A stretch of DNA of 64,000 bases from Bacteroides sp. GTDB taxonomy: Bacteria; Bacteroidota; Bacteroidia; Bacteroidales; Muribaculaceae. A program made the position numbers and the translations under genes. Under the pieces are notes generated by a model. That model was not told where the DNA came from, made no database searches, and was given only the letters and a program-made list of their open reading frames with translations. Below are positions 1 through 9,200 of the stretch, piece after piece; positions within the stretch are counted from its first letter, which is position 1; each line of letters opens with the position of its first letter. Location: assembly GCA_014802015.1 (NCBI GenBank), contig JAAVDB010000005.1, positions 17,294 to 81,293 on the forward strand, written 5' to 3'.

Positions 1-612
1 ATCGTAGGCAGTCAGGCCGTACTCGTGGCTCTTGATCGTAAGAACGGTAAACCAGACTACACCACGACCAACAATCAGTTCATATCTCTTGTCAAAGGCG
101 AATATGGCAAGACTCCTGTGCCCGTAGATCCGGCCTTCCGTGAAAAGATCACAGGATCGGCCGAGGAGAAGGCTTACGATGTCTCTTCATACAAAAGGCC
201 TCAGAATCCCACCCTCGAAGAGATGGGCGGCATAGCATTGGCATCAAATAACGAAGAGATGCTGCTGCTCGAACTGCTCCCCTCCGTAGCAAACGGATTC
301 CTGCGTAAACGCCGTCAGGAGGAATATGACGCTCAGCGTGCCACCGTTGCCGCCGAGGCTGCAGTAGTCGAAGAGGTTGTGTGCGAGCCTATCACCGGTC
401 CGACATTCAACGCTCCGATGGGTGGCCGCATCGTATCGGTCAATGTCAAGGAAGGACAGCCGGTCAAGAAAGGTGATCTCCTGCTCGTATATGAGGCAAT
501 GAAGATGGAAAATGACGTTGAAGCCGAAAAGGACGATGTCGTAAAGAGAATCCTCGTCAAGGAAGGCGATGTAGTCGGAACGGATGCTCCGCTAATCGAA
601 TTTCAGGACTAA
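1..612 (+). CDS. Biotin-dependent carboxylase/decarboxylase subunit, C-terminal part (5' truncated)
   Basis: The reading frame is open from base 1, so the gene starts outside the window; the GTG at 25 is only an internal Val codon. The visible 203 residues hold the end of a conserved carboxylase (PYC/OADA-type) domain, a short Ala/Glu/Val linker and a C-terminal biotinyl domain. The biotin attachment motif EAMKMEN is intact, with the acceptor lysine encoded at 502-504. Proteins of this build are the transcarboxylase subunit of oxaloacetate decarboxylase or of two-subunit pyruvate carboxylase, moving CO2 between biotin and pyruvate/oxaloacetate. Which of the two cannot be decided without the N-terminal catalytic barrel and the upstream genes. 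The family assignment is firm, the exact substrate is inferred. Confidence 0.85.
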   Translation: MVGSQAVLVALDRKNGKPDYTTTNNQFISLVKGEYGKTPVPVDPAFREKITGSAEEKAYDVSSYKRPQNPTLEEMGGIALASNNEEMLLLELLPSVANGFLRKRRQEEYDAQRATVAAEAAVVEEVVCEPITGPTFNAPMGGRIVSVNVKEGQPVKKGDLLLVYEAMKMENDVEAEKDDVVKRILVKEGDVVGTDAPLIEFQD

Positions 613-624
613 TAATTTGTATTA

Positions 625-1473
625 ATGGAGCATAACACCCCATTAATATCCCCACAACGTGATATAGCGGTATTTCAGTCTCTGGCTGAGATACCCTATA
701 TCACGTTTCCCACACGTCTTGACTACATGCTGCTTGTAGTGTGTACAGGCGGTTGTATTACATCGACAATCGACATCAAGACCCACACTATCGGCGCTAA
801 CGACATTCTTGTCCTGCGTCCCGGACACAGGATAACGCAATGCGAACTTTCTCCGGATTTCACAGGCTTTTTTATCACGGTAGCCCAGGATAAGATTGAT
901 GAAATGTTCCCGTCCATGCGCTACATGGTGCCACATAGTCTGCAACTGATTTCCAATCCTATAATACACGTCACCGACAACGAGCTTGAGTCGTTAAAAT
1001 CCATCTACGACCTGTTCATCGCACAGTTGTCATGCCCAGACAGGCCATACAACTCCATGGCTCTCGCTGCATTGTGCGAGGTCTTGTTTTTCAGCACTCT
1101 CGGCATATACACATCGCGTATCAAGGCTCCTGATCACAAATCACGACGAGAGGAGTTGCTATCGAAATTCATTGAATTGCTCGAAGAAAACTATATGCGC
1201 GAACGCACGGTCAGTTATTATGCCGACCGGCTCTATGTGACCCCCAAGCATCTGTCAGCCGTACTCAAGGAGGTGAGCGAGAAGACAGCCGGTGAATGGA
1301 TAGATCAGCGAGTCATTGTCGAAGCGAAAATGCTGTTACGCTCTACGGGACTGAATATTCAGGAAATCAGCGCCAAGCTCAATTTTGCCAATCAATCGTT
1401 TTTCGGCAAATATTTCAAACATCTGACCGGAATGTCACCACGTGACTACCGTTCAAAACTCTCGGATCTGTGA
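625..1473 (+). CDS. AraC-family transcriptional regulator
   Basis: 282 residues. The N-terminal half looks like a cupin-type sensing domain (about residues 20-160, with the DILVLRPGH segment typical of AraC sensor barrels). The last 100 residues form the double helix-turn-helix of AraC/XylS proteins, ending in the signature NFANQSFFGKYFKHLTGMSP. It begins 12 bases after the biotin-carrier gene and its stop overlaps the GTG start of the next gene by 4 bases, so it is probably co-transcribed or translationally coupled with the TPR gene. Its ligand and targets are not visible from sequence. Confidence 0.9.
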   Translation: MEHNTPLISPQRDIAVFQSLAEIPYITFPTRLDYMLLVVCTGGCITSTIDIKTHTIGANDILVLRPGHRITQCELSPDFTGFFITVAQDKIDEMFPSMRYMVPHSLQLISNPIIHVTDNELESLKSIYDLFIAQLSCPDRPYNSMALAALCEVLFFSTLGIYTSRIKAPDHKSRREELLSKFIELLEENYMRERTVSYYADRLYVTPKHLSAVLKEVSEKTAGEWIDQRVIVEAKMLLRSTGLNIQEISAKLNFANQSFFGKYFKHLTGMSPRDYRSKLSDL

Positions 1474-2294
1474 ATCGTCTTTATTCCATAATATTATGTA
1501 TAGCGGTTATAATAACTGCAACAATCAGCGCTAAAGCCGATACACCTTATCTAAATCTTGTCGATGAGGCTGACAAGGCATGCAGCGAGGAGCGATGGAC
1601 TGATGCTGAGAATCTCATTCGGGAAGCCATATCGACCGAGCCGGAGAATCCCGGGAATATACTGTTGCTGAGTAATCTCGGCATGGTGCAATACAGTCTG
1701 GGCAAAGACTCCGCGGCCATCGAATCATTCACCCGTGCGCTTGATATAGCGCCGTCAAGCGTCACAATCATAGCCAACAGGGCCAAGGTGTATACGTCGA
1801 TGGGATACGAGCAGGAGGCATTTAATGACTATGCACGCATCATGCAACTTGATTCGACCTACATCACAGCTCGTTATCATCATGGATTGCTTGCACTCAG
1901 ACACCGTATGTACGACGTGGCCAAGGAAGATTTCGATTATCTCGTAAAGCATTTCCCCTCCGCTAACGAGACTCAGATAGCACAGGCTGCTATGCACACA
2001 TCGCTCGGTGAATATCAGGAGGCGATCCCTTTCTACAATGAGATACTGCGCTCGATCGAGGAACCGGAATATTACGGCGCCCGAGCTTATTGCTATCTTA
2101 TGACCGGCAATCTTCAGGAGGCGGCTGACGATATAGCAAAAGCAATGGAGCTCGCTCCGGAAGATGGAGAACTCTATCTGTACCGCGCTGCTCTCAATAA
2201 GATGCACTATCGTCCCGAGGATGCACGCAAAGATGCCGAACGAGCCGTCGAGCTTGGTGTAGATCCGGCAAGAGCAAAGGAATTTATCAGATAA
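1470..2294 (+). CDS. Exported tetratricopeptide-repeat protein
   Basis: 274 residues with a GTG start inside the GTGA overlap with the AraC gene. Residues 1-23 form a signal peptide (hydrophobic core ending in ISAKA). The rest is a series of TPR units, seen as repeated patterns such as LSNLGMVQYSLGKDSAAIES and YYGARAYCYLMTGNLQEAAD. TPR proteins are periplasmic or outer-membrane scaffolds for protein contacts; no catalytic motif is present and the partner is unknown. The coupling to an AraC regulator is the only functional hint. Confidence 0.8.
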   Translation: MNRLYSIILCIAVIITATISAKADTPYLNLVDEADKACSEERWTDAENLIREAISTEPENPGNILLLSNLGMVQYSLGKDSAAIESFTRALDIAPSSVTIIANRAKVYTSMGYEQEAFNDYARIMQLDSTYITARYHHGLLALRHRMYDVAKEDFDYLVKHFPSANETQIAQAAMHTSLGEYQEAIPFYNEILRSIEEPEYYGARAYCYLMTGNLQEAADDIAKAMELAPEDGELYLYRAALNKMHYRPEDARKDAERAVELGVDPARAKEFIR

Positions 2295-2314
2295 TATATT
2301 TCTGACCCCAGTAG

Positions 2315-3109
2315 TTGAAAAAATACCAACAGATAAATATAGTGAAACAGGTAACCGATTTTATAATCATCCGTAACACGCGCTACAATGCTATGTATTC
2401 GCGTCTTACACTTGCCCCGGCTGACGGCTCGCTGTTGTCCGCCATCGCTCCGGGTCAGTTCGTGCAGGTTGCAGCCGAGACTCCCGGCGTGTTTCTGCGC
2501 CGCCCCATCTCAATAAATGATGTGGATTATGATAAGAATACTCTTGATCTGCTTATACGCAAAGCCGGACATGGCACCGAGGCGCTGATCGCACTTAAAG
2601 AGGGACAGACTGTAAATATACTTCTACCATTAGGAAATGGTTTCTCACTTGATGCGCCTGCCGACTCTCGTCCTCTTCTCGTCGGCGGAGGTGTCGGTGT
2701 AGCTCCCCTCCTCTACCTCGGACGAAAGCTCAAAGAGGCAGGATATAAGCCCGAGTTCCTGCTCGGCGCGCGGTCGGCATCCGATGTGCTCGAACTTGAG
2801 GATTTCAGTCAGGTAGGCACCGTGCATGTTTCCACCGAGGATGGTTCGATGGGCGAAAAAGGTCTTGTCACGCTCCATTCTACTCTCAACTCACCTGTTG
2901 GCCGCATCTACTGCTGCGGTCCCGCACCGATGATGAAAGCTGTCGCCGCCATAGCTCGCGAACGTAATATCGATTGTGAAGTATCGCTTGAAAATATGAT
3001 GGCATGCGGACTTGGAGCCTGTCTGTGCTGTGTTGAAAACACAGTCAAAGGTAACGTGTGCGTATGCACGGAAGGCCCTGTGTTTAACATCAATATGCTC
3101 AACTGGTAA
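2315..3109 (+). CDS. pyrK: Dihydroorotate dehydrogenase B, electron-transfer subunit
   Basis: 264 residues. PyrK carries FAD and a [2Fe-2S] cluster and passes electrons from dihydroorotate oxidation in PyrD to NAD+, in de novo pyrimidine synthesis. Seen here: an N-terminal ferredoxin-reductase-type FAD barrel with FLRRPISIND, a nucleotide-binding region with LLVGGGVGVAPL, and a C-terminal cluster motif with Cys231, Cys236, Cys239 and Cys251 in the C-x4-C-x2-C-x11-C spacing of the family, directly before TEGPVF. The only start that gives the expected N-terminus (MKKYQ) is TTG at 2315; the next ATG would remove the first strand. It lies 12 bases before pyrD, forming the usual pyrKD pair. Confidence 0.93.
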   Translation: MKKYQQINIVKQVTDFIIIRNTRYNAMYSRLTLAPADGSLLSAIAPGQFVQVAAETPGVFLRRPISINDVDYDKNTLDLLIRKAGHGTEALIALKEGQTVNILLPLGNGFSLDAPADSRPLLVGGGVGVAPLLYLGRKLKEAGYKPEFLLGARSASDVLELEDFSQVGTVHVSTEDGSMGEKGLVTLHSTLNSPVGRIYCCGPAPMMKAVAAIARERNIDCEVSLENMMACGLGACLCCVENTVKGNVCVCTEGPVFNINMLNW

Positions 3110-3121
3110 TTTTTAGGCGCT

Positions 3122-4027
3122 ATGGCAAAACTTTCAGTAAATATCGGCAATCTCTCTCTGAAAAATCCGATACTCACGGCATCGGGTACATTCGGCTATG
3201 GCGAGGAGTTCGCTCCATTCATAGACCTCAACCGTCTTGGCGGATATATTATTAAAGGTACTACTCTCGAACACCGTGAGGGCAATCCCTATCCCCGCAT
3301 GGTCGAGACTCCGTCGGGCATGCTTAATGCGGTCGGCCTGCAGAACAAGGGCGTAGATTATTTCATCGAGAACATCTATCCCCGCATCCGTCATTATGAC
3401 TCCGAGCTGATAGTAAACGTATCGGGAGCAAAAATCGAAGATTATGTCGAGACAGCACGACGCCTGGCTCCCCTCGATGGAATAAATGCTATCGAAGTCA
3501 ACATCTCATGCCCCAACGTCAAGGAGGGAGGAATGGCATTCGGCACCACCACCTCAGGTGCAGCGGAGGTAACCAAGGCTATCAGGGCAGTCTATCCCAA
3601 GACTCTTATTGTCAAACTTTCGCCCAACGTCACATCTATAGCCGACATAGCCAAAGCTGTCGAAGCTGAGGGTGCAGACTCAGTGTCACTCATCAATACG
3701 CTGATGGGAATGTCGATTGATGTCGAGCGTCGTCGTCCGCACCTGTCGACTATTACCGGCGGACTCTCCGGCCCGGCCGTGCGCCCTATTGCCGTAAGAA
3801 TGGTATGGCAGGTAGCGAAGGCTGTCAAGATACCTGTGATCGGACTCGGAGGTATTATGAACGGTCGCGATGCCGTTGAATTTATGCTTGCCGGAGCAAC
3901 AGCTGTCGAAATCGGCACAGCCAACTTCATTGACCCTGCAGTGACAATGAAAGTCATCGACTATATGGATGACTACTGCGCCCGCCACGGCATATCAGAC
4001 ATCAACGAAATCATCGGCGAGATCTAA
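3122..4027 (+). CDS. pyrD: Dihydroorotate dehydrogenase B, catalytic subunit
   Basis: 301 residues, normal length for a class 1B enzyme. It oxidises dihydroorotate to orotate on FMN in the cytoplasm, as a heterotetramer with PyrK. The class 1 catalytic base is a cysteine, here Cys130 in [16 protein letters not shown]-binding strands are visible in [37 protein letters not shown] and [28 protein letters not shown]. It follows pyrK directly and ends just before a 27-bp inverted repeat that probably terminates the transcript. Confidence 0.96.
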   Translation: MAKLSVNIGNLSLKNPILTASGTFGYGEEFAPFIDLNRLGGYIIKGTTLEHREGNPYPRMVETPSGMLNAVGLQNKGVDYFIENIYPRIRHYDSELIVNVSGAKIEDYVETARRLAPLDGINAIEVNISCPNVKEGGMAFGTTTSGAAEVTKAIRAVYPKTLIVKLSPNVTSIADIAKAVEAEGADSVSLINTLMGMSIDVERRRPHLSTITGGLSGPAVRPIAVRMVWQVAKAVKIPVIGLGGIMNGRDAVEFMLAGATAVEIGTANFIDPAVTMKVIDYMDDYCARHGISDINEIIGEI

Positions 4028-4038
4028 ACCCGCCCGGC

Positions 4039-4108
4039 ATAATACAAAACCATCGGGAACAGAAGTGAGCGGAATGCTGTCCTTCTGTTCCCGATGGTTT
4101 TGTATTAT
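4039..4108. terminator. Long perfect inverted repeat, bidirectional terminator between convergent genes
   Basis: Left arm 4039-4065 and right arm 4082-4108 are perfectly complementary over 27 bp with a 16-nt loop. The repeat sits exactly between the stop of pyrD (+) and the stop of the nitrilase-family gene (-). The AT-rich outer ends supply a short T-rich tail in each direction (TTTTGTATTAT on the plus strand). It is unusually long for an intrinsic terminator. Confidence 0.75.
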
Positions 4109-4121
4109 ACGAGATTTTGAT

Positions 4122-4907
4122 TTACAGTTCAATGCTCCATTTATCGGTGGCGACGTAGGCGGGGAAGCGCTGGCGGCCTTCGATAAGGGTCTTGTGTTCG
4201 AGCAGGGCATACATACATCCGTTGCGACGTGTCTCCTGAATCGGGGTGCCAAGATTATCATAGATACCTCCGTCGGTGAGATGATAGTCTCCGAACTTAT
4301 CCGAGCCGGAACGGTTGGATGCCACTACAAATATCTGATTTTCGATGGCTCGGGCTGCAAGCAGGATCTTGAATTGCGACACTCTTGAGTGGGGCCAGTT
4401 GGCCGGTACGAGCAGGACATCATACATATTCTCGGGTCTGTTGCGAGTCCAAACCGGGAAACGTATATCAAAACACAGAGCAAGACGAAATTCCCATCCG
4501 CGATAACGTATGCGCGGCGGGAACTCTCTACCTGCGGTGTATACCTTGTCCTCGGTCGACAACGGGAAGAGATGACGCTTGTCATAGAATGTCATATCGC
4601 CCGACGGCTCTACGAAGAATCCTCTGTTAAAGTAGCGTCCGCCTCCATCAGTGGCAAGAAAGCTACCTGCGATAGCAAAGCCGAAGAACTGTGACCAGCG
4701 TCGCAGTGCCTCGATCGTCTTTCCGTCATTCGGTTCAGCAATCTTTGCTACTGTTCCGGCATCAGGTACAAAGGCCGATGTAAACAGCTCGGGAAGAACA
4801 ACAATATCCGTATCATTCTCTACTTCGCTCAGTGCATGGGCGGTTGCCACAAGATTATCCTCGGGCGACGCATACACTATATCCAGGGGCAGACTACATA
4901 CTTTCAT
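4122..4907 (-). CDS. Carbon-nitrogen hydrolase (nitrilase superfamily, omega-amidase-like)
   Basis: 261 residues. The catalytic triad of the superfamily is present: Glu40 in VLPELF, Lys110 in FYDKRHLFP and Cys145 in LALCFDIRFP. Length and the segment after the cysteine resemble the YafV/Nit2 omega-amidase group, which deaminates alpha-ketoglutaramate or alpha-ketosuccinamate left after transamination. That specificity is inferred. The gene starts 4 bases inside the end of the acyltransferase gene and is the last of the long minus-strand run. Confidence 0.88.
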   Translation of the reverse strand: MKVCSLPLDIVYASPEDNLVATAHALSEVENDTDIVVLPELFTSAFVPDAGTVAKIAEPNDGKTIEALRRWSQFFGFAIAGSFLATDGGGRYFNRGFFVEPSGDMTFYDKRHLFPLSTEDKVYTAGREFPPRIRYRGWEFRLALCFDIRFPVWTRNRPENMYDVLLVPANWPHSRVSQFKILLAARAIENQIFVVASNRSGSDKFGDYHLTDGGIYDNLGTPIQETRRNGCMYALLEHKTLIEGRQRFPAYVATDKWSIEL

Positions 4908-5443
4908 TCTGCTGAAAATCTATCTGGTTTTATACCCTCGAATTGTCTGTAATAATTCTTAATGGCACGCATATCGGCATCAATATTGCCGGTCGGGATA
5001 AATGTTTGCTCAAGATGCACCAGCTTGTTAGCCGCATCTATAGCACCGAGAACGACCGGGATGTGCGCCTCATACGCGATGTGCAGAAATCCCGTGCGCC
5101 ACTCCGTCACCTTGGCACGTGTACCTTCAGGTGTTATGGCGAGATTCATACGTTCGGATGTCTCGAACTTATGTATGATCGCGTCACTTAACGATGAACC
5201 GCGACGCCGGGAGACAGGTATTCCACCCAATGCCTTGAACAGATATTTCATCGGGAAGAAAAACCATGCTTCCTTCATAAGAAATCCCGCCTTGCGGCCA
5301 AGTGACCACCAGGCGAACTCACCGAGTACAAAATCCCAGTTGGATGTATGCGGAGCGACACAAATTATACACTTCGGATAGTCAGGCACAGTGCATCGCA
5401 CCTGCCATCCGAAGAGTTTAAGCATACTTTTACAGAATCCCAT
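4904..5443 (-). CDS. PlsC-like 1-acyl-glycerol-3-phosphate acyltransferase
   Basis: 179 residues, shorter than classical PlsC. The acyltransferase HxxxxD motif is His32-Asp37 in PHTSNWDF and the phosphate-binding EGTR motif is in ITPEGTRAK near residue 106. Such enzymes transfer an acyl chain to lysophosphatidate or a related acceptor on the inner membrane. Its start overlaps the preceding stop by one base (TAATG), and its own end overlaps the hydrolase start by 4. The exact acceptor is not determined by the sequence; small Bacteroidetes members of this family are often of unknown specificity. Confidence 0.85.
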   Translation of the reverse strand: MGFCKSMLKLFGWQVRCTVPDYPKCIICVAPHTSNWDFVLGEFAWWSLGRKAGFLMKEAWFFFPMKYLFKALGGIPVSRRRGSSLSDAIIHKFETSERMNLAITPEGTRAKVTEWRTGFLHIAYEAHIPVVLGAIDAANKLVHLEQTFIPTGNIDADMRAIKNYYRQFEGIKPDRFSAE

Positions 5444-5859
5444 TACTTACCGGCTTTCTCCTTGTCCTCTTCGGCAAAACCGAGTTCAAGAAGATGTTTC
5501 ATCTGAGCCTTGCGCTGTTCGGGTGTGGCTGCGTCAGGTACAGTCGCATTCATCTCACGCAATATCTCCTGAATACGTGCATTGAAGAGCTCCTTAAGTT
5601 TTGCGAATGAAGCCTTGTAATATGCCCGACGGGCATCGGCATACTCTTTCTTGTTAGCGTATGACTTGGTGGTGCCGGGAAAATCAACACTTACGAGACG
5701 CAATGCTGAAACCTGGAGATCGGCAAGCTGATAGATTATCTCATTGAGTTTATCGCGATCAATACCGGGGATTGCTATTTTAGCTATTACACATTCGCCG
5801 GCAAGAGCGCCGCATATACGATGAATTTCCTTCTTAAGAAGGCGTTTGTTTGCTGCCAT
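5443..5859 (-). CDS. Conserved hypothetical protein
   Basis: 138 residues, charged and mostly helical, with no signal peptide or membrane segment. The N-terminal part (KRLLKKEIHRICGALAGEC) and a central stretch rich in Lys, Ala and Tyr look like a soluble helical bundle. The C-terminus is Glu/Lys rich. I recognise it only as a type of small protein carried by Bacteroidales next to lipid or translation genes. A 66-bp gap upstream to thrC holds no clear promoter. Confidence 0.65.
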   Translation of the reverse strand: MAANKRLLKKEIHRICGALAGECVIAKIAIPGIDRDKLNEIIYQLADLQVSALRLVSVDFPGTTKSYANKKEYADARRAYYKASFAKLKELFNARIQEILREMNATVPDAATPEQRKAQMKHLLELGFAEEDKEKAGK

Positions 5860-5925
5860 AATATGTGATGTTTTTAAATTGATGATCGAATTATACTATA
5901 TTAACAATTGATACAGCTTGTTTGT

Positions 5926-7227
5926 TTATTGAATGAGTATCTTTTTCAGGGCCTCGTATGACACGGATATACGTGGATGAGACATCGGTTTGTGACTCGG
6001 GTCTCCGAGTTGTGGCTGTCGCAACTCCACACCTGTCGCATCATATATGACTTTGGGAAATTTAGCCGGATGAGCCGTGGCAAGGAATATGCCCTTCTCT
6101 CCCGGCTGCAAATCTTCACGCAACGCGGCAAGAGCTGACGCACTGTGCGGATCCAACAGATATGAATCGGCAGAATATGTGCGCGCTATCGAACCGGCAA
6201 TCTCCTCGTCGGAATATGAGTAACCTTTTACAAGGCGCTGCACCGGGCCGAAATCACCTCCGAAAATATCGAGTATACGGGAGATATTCGAGGGATTACC
6301 TACGTCCATGGCACATGCTATGGTTCTGACTGAACGACGTGGTGTGAATCGCCCTGTGAGCAGATAATTGACTGTCACATCGTTCGTATTGTTTGACACG
6401 ACAAACCGTTTAACAGGCAGGCCCATACGCCACGCCAATAATCCGGCCGTAAGATTTCCGAGATTACCTGAAGGCACTGCAAACACTACGTCCCCCGCCC
6501 CATCCTCATCTCTGCCCATCAGTGAAGCATAAGCATAGAAGAAGTAGAACATCTGCGGGAGCAGACGACAGATATTGATTGAATTGGCCGATGTGATCAA
6601 AAAATCCTTACGGAGAGTCTCGTCCGCAAATGCCTGTTTAGCCATACGCTGACAATCGTCAAATGTGCCTAACACCTCAATGGCATGCACGGAGCCTCCC
6701 GGCACGTCAAGCTGGGCACGCTGCATGCGCGAGAGCTGCCCCGAAGGATAGAGTATATACACTTCCACCCCCGGTACATCTTTGAATCCGGCAGCCACGG
6801 CTCCACCCGAGTCGCCGGATGTAGCAACCACTACCTTGACCTTACGTGCCGGTGCAAGTGATGAATAATGGCTTATGACCCGCGCAAGGAAGCGTGCTCC
6901 GACATCCTTGAACGCCATTGTCGGACCATGAAACAATTCAAGCGAATAGATATTCTTATCAATGCCGACAAGAGGTATGTCAAAAGTAAATGTACCGTTG
7001 ACGATCTGACGTATCTCGGACGCATCTATATCCTCACCGAGGATGAGGTCAGCGATGACATACGCGATGTCACGTATACTCATCTCGGATATGTTCTTAA
7101 AGAATGCCTGCGGTATGACAGGGATACGCTCAGGCAAATACAGACCACCGTCCGGGGCGAGACCATTCATCACAGCCTCCCTCAACCCGACTGACGGTGA
7201 CGTATGATTAGTGCTGTAGAATTTCAT
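5926..7227 (-). CDS. thrC: Threonine synthase
   Basis: 433 residues. It converts O-phosphohomoserine to threonine using pyridoxal phosphate. The PLP lysine is Lys107 in LELFHGPTMAFKDVG, and the phosphate-binding loop is in VVVATSGDSGGAVAAGF; SGNLGNLTAG is also typical. The length and the N-terminal MKFYSTNHTSPSVGLREAV fit the longer class of the enzyme. It lies 23 bases after the small lipoprotein gene in the aromatic operon run. No threonine-specific leader is visible, so it probably depends on upstream promoters. Confidence 0.96.
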   Translation of the reverse strand: MKFYSTNHTSPSVGLREAVMNGLAPDGGLYLPERIPVIPQAFFKNISEMSIRDIAYVIADLILGEDIDASEIRQIVNGTFTFDIPLVGIDKNIYSLELFHGPTMAFKDVGARFLARVISHYSSLAPARKVKVVVATSGDSGGAVAAGFKDVPGVEVYILYPSGQLSRMQRAQLDVPGGSVHAIEVLGTFDDCQRMAKQAFADETLRKDFLITSANSINICRLLPQMFYFFYAYASLMGRDEDGAGDVVFAVPSGNLGNLTAGLLAWRMGLPVKRFVVSNNTNDVTVNYLLTGRFTPRRSVRTIACAMDVGNPSNISRILDIFGGDFGPVQRLVKGYSYSDEEIAGSIARTYSADSYLLDPHSASALAALREDLQPGEKGIFLATAHPAKFPKVIYDATGVELRQPQLGDPSHKPMSHPRISVSYEALKKILIQ

Positions 7228-7250
7228 ACAGGATTAATCAGTTATAATGA

Positions 7251-7565
7251 TCAGAACAGCACGCGCGCGAGTGAATCGTCATGCTCGGTGATATATTCGA
7301 CAAATCCACGCTCATAATCAGCTGCCGCCTGAGCGCTGATACGATCGTGGATATTGGTGATGCGTGCACGCACGTCAAGAAGGGCATCCTGAAGCGATGA
7401 TTCATTATCACGCAGTGACACTATTATCTCCGCATGCTCCTGTCCTAACGTATAGGCCTTACGGTCACGGACATGCCGGCTGACGCTGTCAGATCCGCCA
7501 CAGGATACAAGTATCATCGCCAACGGCACCGCCATGGCATACAGGCATTTATGGAATGAGATCAT
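7251..7565 (-). CDS. Small predicted lipoprotein of unknown function
   Basis: 104 residues. The N-terminus has a hydrophobic segment ending in a lipobox, MILVSCGGSD, so the mature protein should begin at the cysteine and be anchored in a membrane. The rest is charged and helical (two stretches rich in Arg, Asp and Ala). It overlaps the end of ispH by 4 bases. No known domain was recognised. Confidence 0.7.
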   Translation of the reverse strand: MISFHKCLYAMAVPLAMILVSCGGSDSVSRHVRDRKAYTLGQEHAEIIVSLRDNESSLQDALLDVRARITNIHDRISAQAAADYERGFVEYITEHDDSLARVLF

Positions 7566-8473
7566 AGCAGTTTACTTTTAATTTCGCACATGACCGTGTC
7601 ACGCACCTGCTCCATCAGCCAGCGCGGGGTCGATGTGGCACCACATATTCCGACAGATGAAGCCGACGTAATCCATCCGGCATCAAAATCACCTGAGCCG
7701 GATACAAGATATGTACGCGGATTCACATCAAGACACTCCCTGAACAGTACCTTACCGTTACTGCTCTTGACTCCGGCCACAAACAGCACGACATCGTGAC
7801 TCGCAGCAAAATCACGCAGGTGATTGACCCTATTGGCTACCTGACGACAGATGGTATCATAGTATCTGAACTTGACACCGGGAGCAAGCCTGCGGTCAAT
7901 CTCTCTGGTCATTTCGGCAAATCCGCTCAGTGACATCGTGGTCTGAGAATATAGCGCGATGTCTCGGGTAAAGTCTATGCGGTCAAGCTGAGAGAGATTC
8001 TCGACCACAATAGCCTCGCCATTAGTCTGACCGACAAGTCCGTTGACCTCGGCATGACCTGATTTGCCATATATCACGATCTGAGGACTTGACGAGACAT
8101 CATCATACGTCTGCTTGATACGTCGCTGGAGCTGGAGCACCACCGGGCATGTGGCGTCAACAATCTCTATGTCAAGTTCTCGGGCCAATGTGTAAGTGGA
8201 CGGAGGCTCGCCATGAGCCCGTAACAGGACACGCGCTCCGCGCAGCCGCGGCAGGTCGTCGTGTGTAATGGTCGAAAGTCCTTTGCGTTCCAGGCGTTCC
8301 ACCTCATCATTATTATGGACAATATCACCGAGGCAGTACAATGGCGCATCCGTGCGCTCCAGCTCCTCCTCGGCCTTGCGTATCGCGCCCACCACTCCGT
8401 GACAGAATCCGGAGCTGGCATCAATCTCCACTACAGGGATCATAACCTTATCGGATGACGTGCAGTCATTCAT
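7562..8473 (-). CDS. ispH: 4-hydroxy-3-methylbut-2-enyl diphosphate reductase
   Basis: 303 residues. It is the last enzyme of the MEP isoprenoid pathway, reducing HMBPP to IPP and DMAPP on a [4Fe-4S] cluster. The three cluster cysteines are Cys24 (SGFCHGV), Cys109 (VDATCPVV) and Cys209 (YDTICRQV). The substrate-binding histidines are in RAHGEP and GKSGHAEV, and the conserved TTM and TSTP segments are present (YSQTTMS, GATSTPRWL). It sits 25 bases after cmk; ispH next to cmk is a frequent bacterial arrangement. Here there is no S1 domain fusion. Confidence 0.97.
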   Translation of the reverse strand: MNDCTSSDKVMIPVVEIDASSGFCHGVVGAIRKAEEELERTDAPLYCLGDIVHNNDEVERLERKGLSTITHDDLPRLRGARVLLRAHGEPPSTYTLARELDIEIVDATCPVVLQLQRRIKQTYDDVSSSPQIVIYGKSGHAEVNGLVGQTNGEAIVVENLSQLDRIDFTRDIALYSQTTMSLSGFAEMTREIDRRLAPGVKFRYYDTICRQVANRVNHLRDFAASHDVVLFVAGVKSSNGKVLFRECLDVNPRTYLVSGSGDFDAGWITSASSVGICGATSTPRWLMEQVRDTVMCEIKSKLL

Positions 8474-8498
8474 ATCAGATGACGAATAAACCGTGGTG

Positions 8499-9200
8499 TT
8501 ATTTTACGGCAGCCACACAACTGCGATACAGGTCAAGCAACCATTGATTCTGCTCGTCGATGGTCATAGCCGAATTGTCAAGCCGCACGGCATCATCGGC
8601 GCAACGCAGGGGGCCCTCCGAACGGGTCTCATCGATATGGTCACGGGTACGTACATTATCAAGCACCTCTTCGTACGTGACTGACGCACCCTTATCCGTG
8701 AGTTCCTTGAAACGGCGCTCGGCACGACGTTCGGCCGAAGCGTCACAGAACACTTTCATCTCAGCGTCAGGAAATACGACAGTACCTATATCGCGGCCAT
8801 CCATGACTATACCTTTGCTTTCACCCATGGCCTGCTGCATCCTGACGAGAGCATGGCGCACTTGCGGGATTGCTGCGATCGGCGAAACACAATTGCTGAC
8901 TTCGAGCGAACGGATCTCGTTCTCGACAATCTCACCGTCAAGCATCGTGAGCTGACGAGGACCTTCGACCTTGAAGTCGATCTTTATCTCCGGAAGGGCT
9001 GCCACAATGGCATCGACATCAGGCGAAGAGCCCTGTGACATATATCCGTGCCGCATGGCCCAGAGAGTCACGGCCCGATACATAGCGCCGGAATCAATAT
9101 AACGATAACCTATGGCCGATGCAAGCTGGCGGGCCATTGTACTTTTACCCGACGATGAATAACCGTCGATGGCTATGATGATTTTACGTTCAGAATTCAT
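8499..9200 (-). CDS. cmk: Cytidylate kinase
   Basis: 233 residues. It phosphorylates CMP and dCMP using ATP. A P-loop is at residues 13-21 (GYSSSGKST), followed by the YIDSGAMYRAVTLWA segment typical of the family, GIVMDGRDIGTVVFPDA, and a lid region rich in Arg. Its start overlaps the end of porQ by 11 bases, so translation is probably coupled. Confidence 0.97.
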   Translation of the reverse strand: MNSERKIIIAIDGYSSSGKSTMARQLASAIGYRYIDSGAMYRAVTLWAMRHGYMSQGSSPDVDAIVAALPEIKIDFKVEGPRQLTMLDGEIVENEIRSLEVSNCVSPIAAIPQVRHALVRMQQAMGESKGIVMDGRDIGTVVFPDAEMKVFCDASAERRAERRFKELTDKGASVTYEEVLDNVRTRDHIDETRSEGPLRCADDAVRLDNSAMTIDEQNQWLLDLYRSCVAAVK

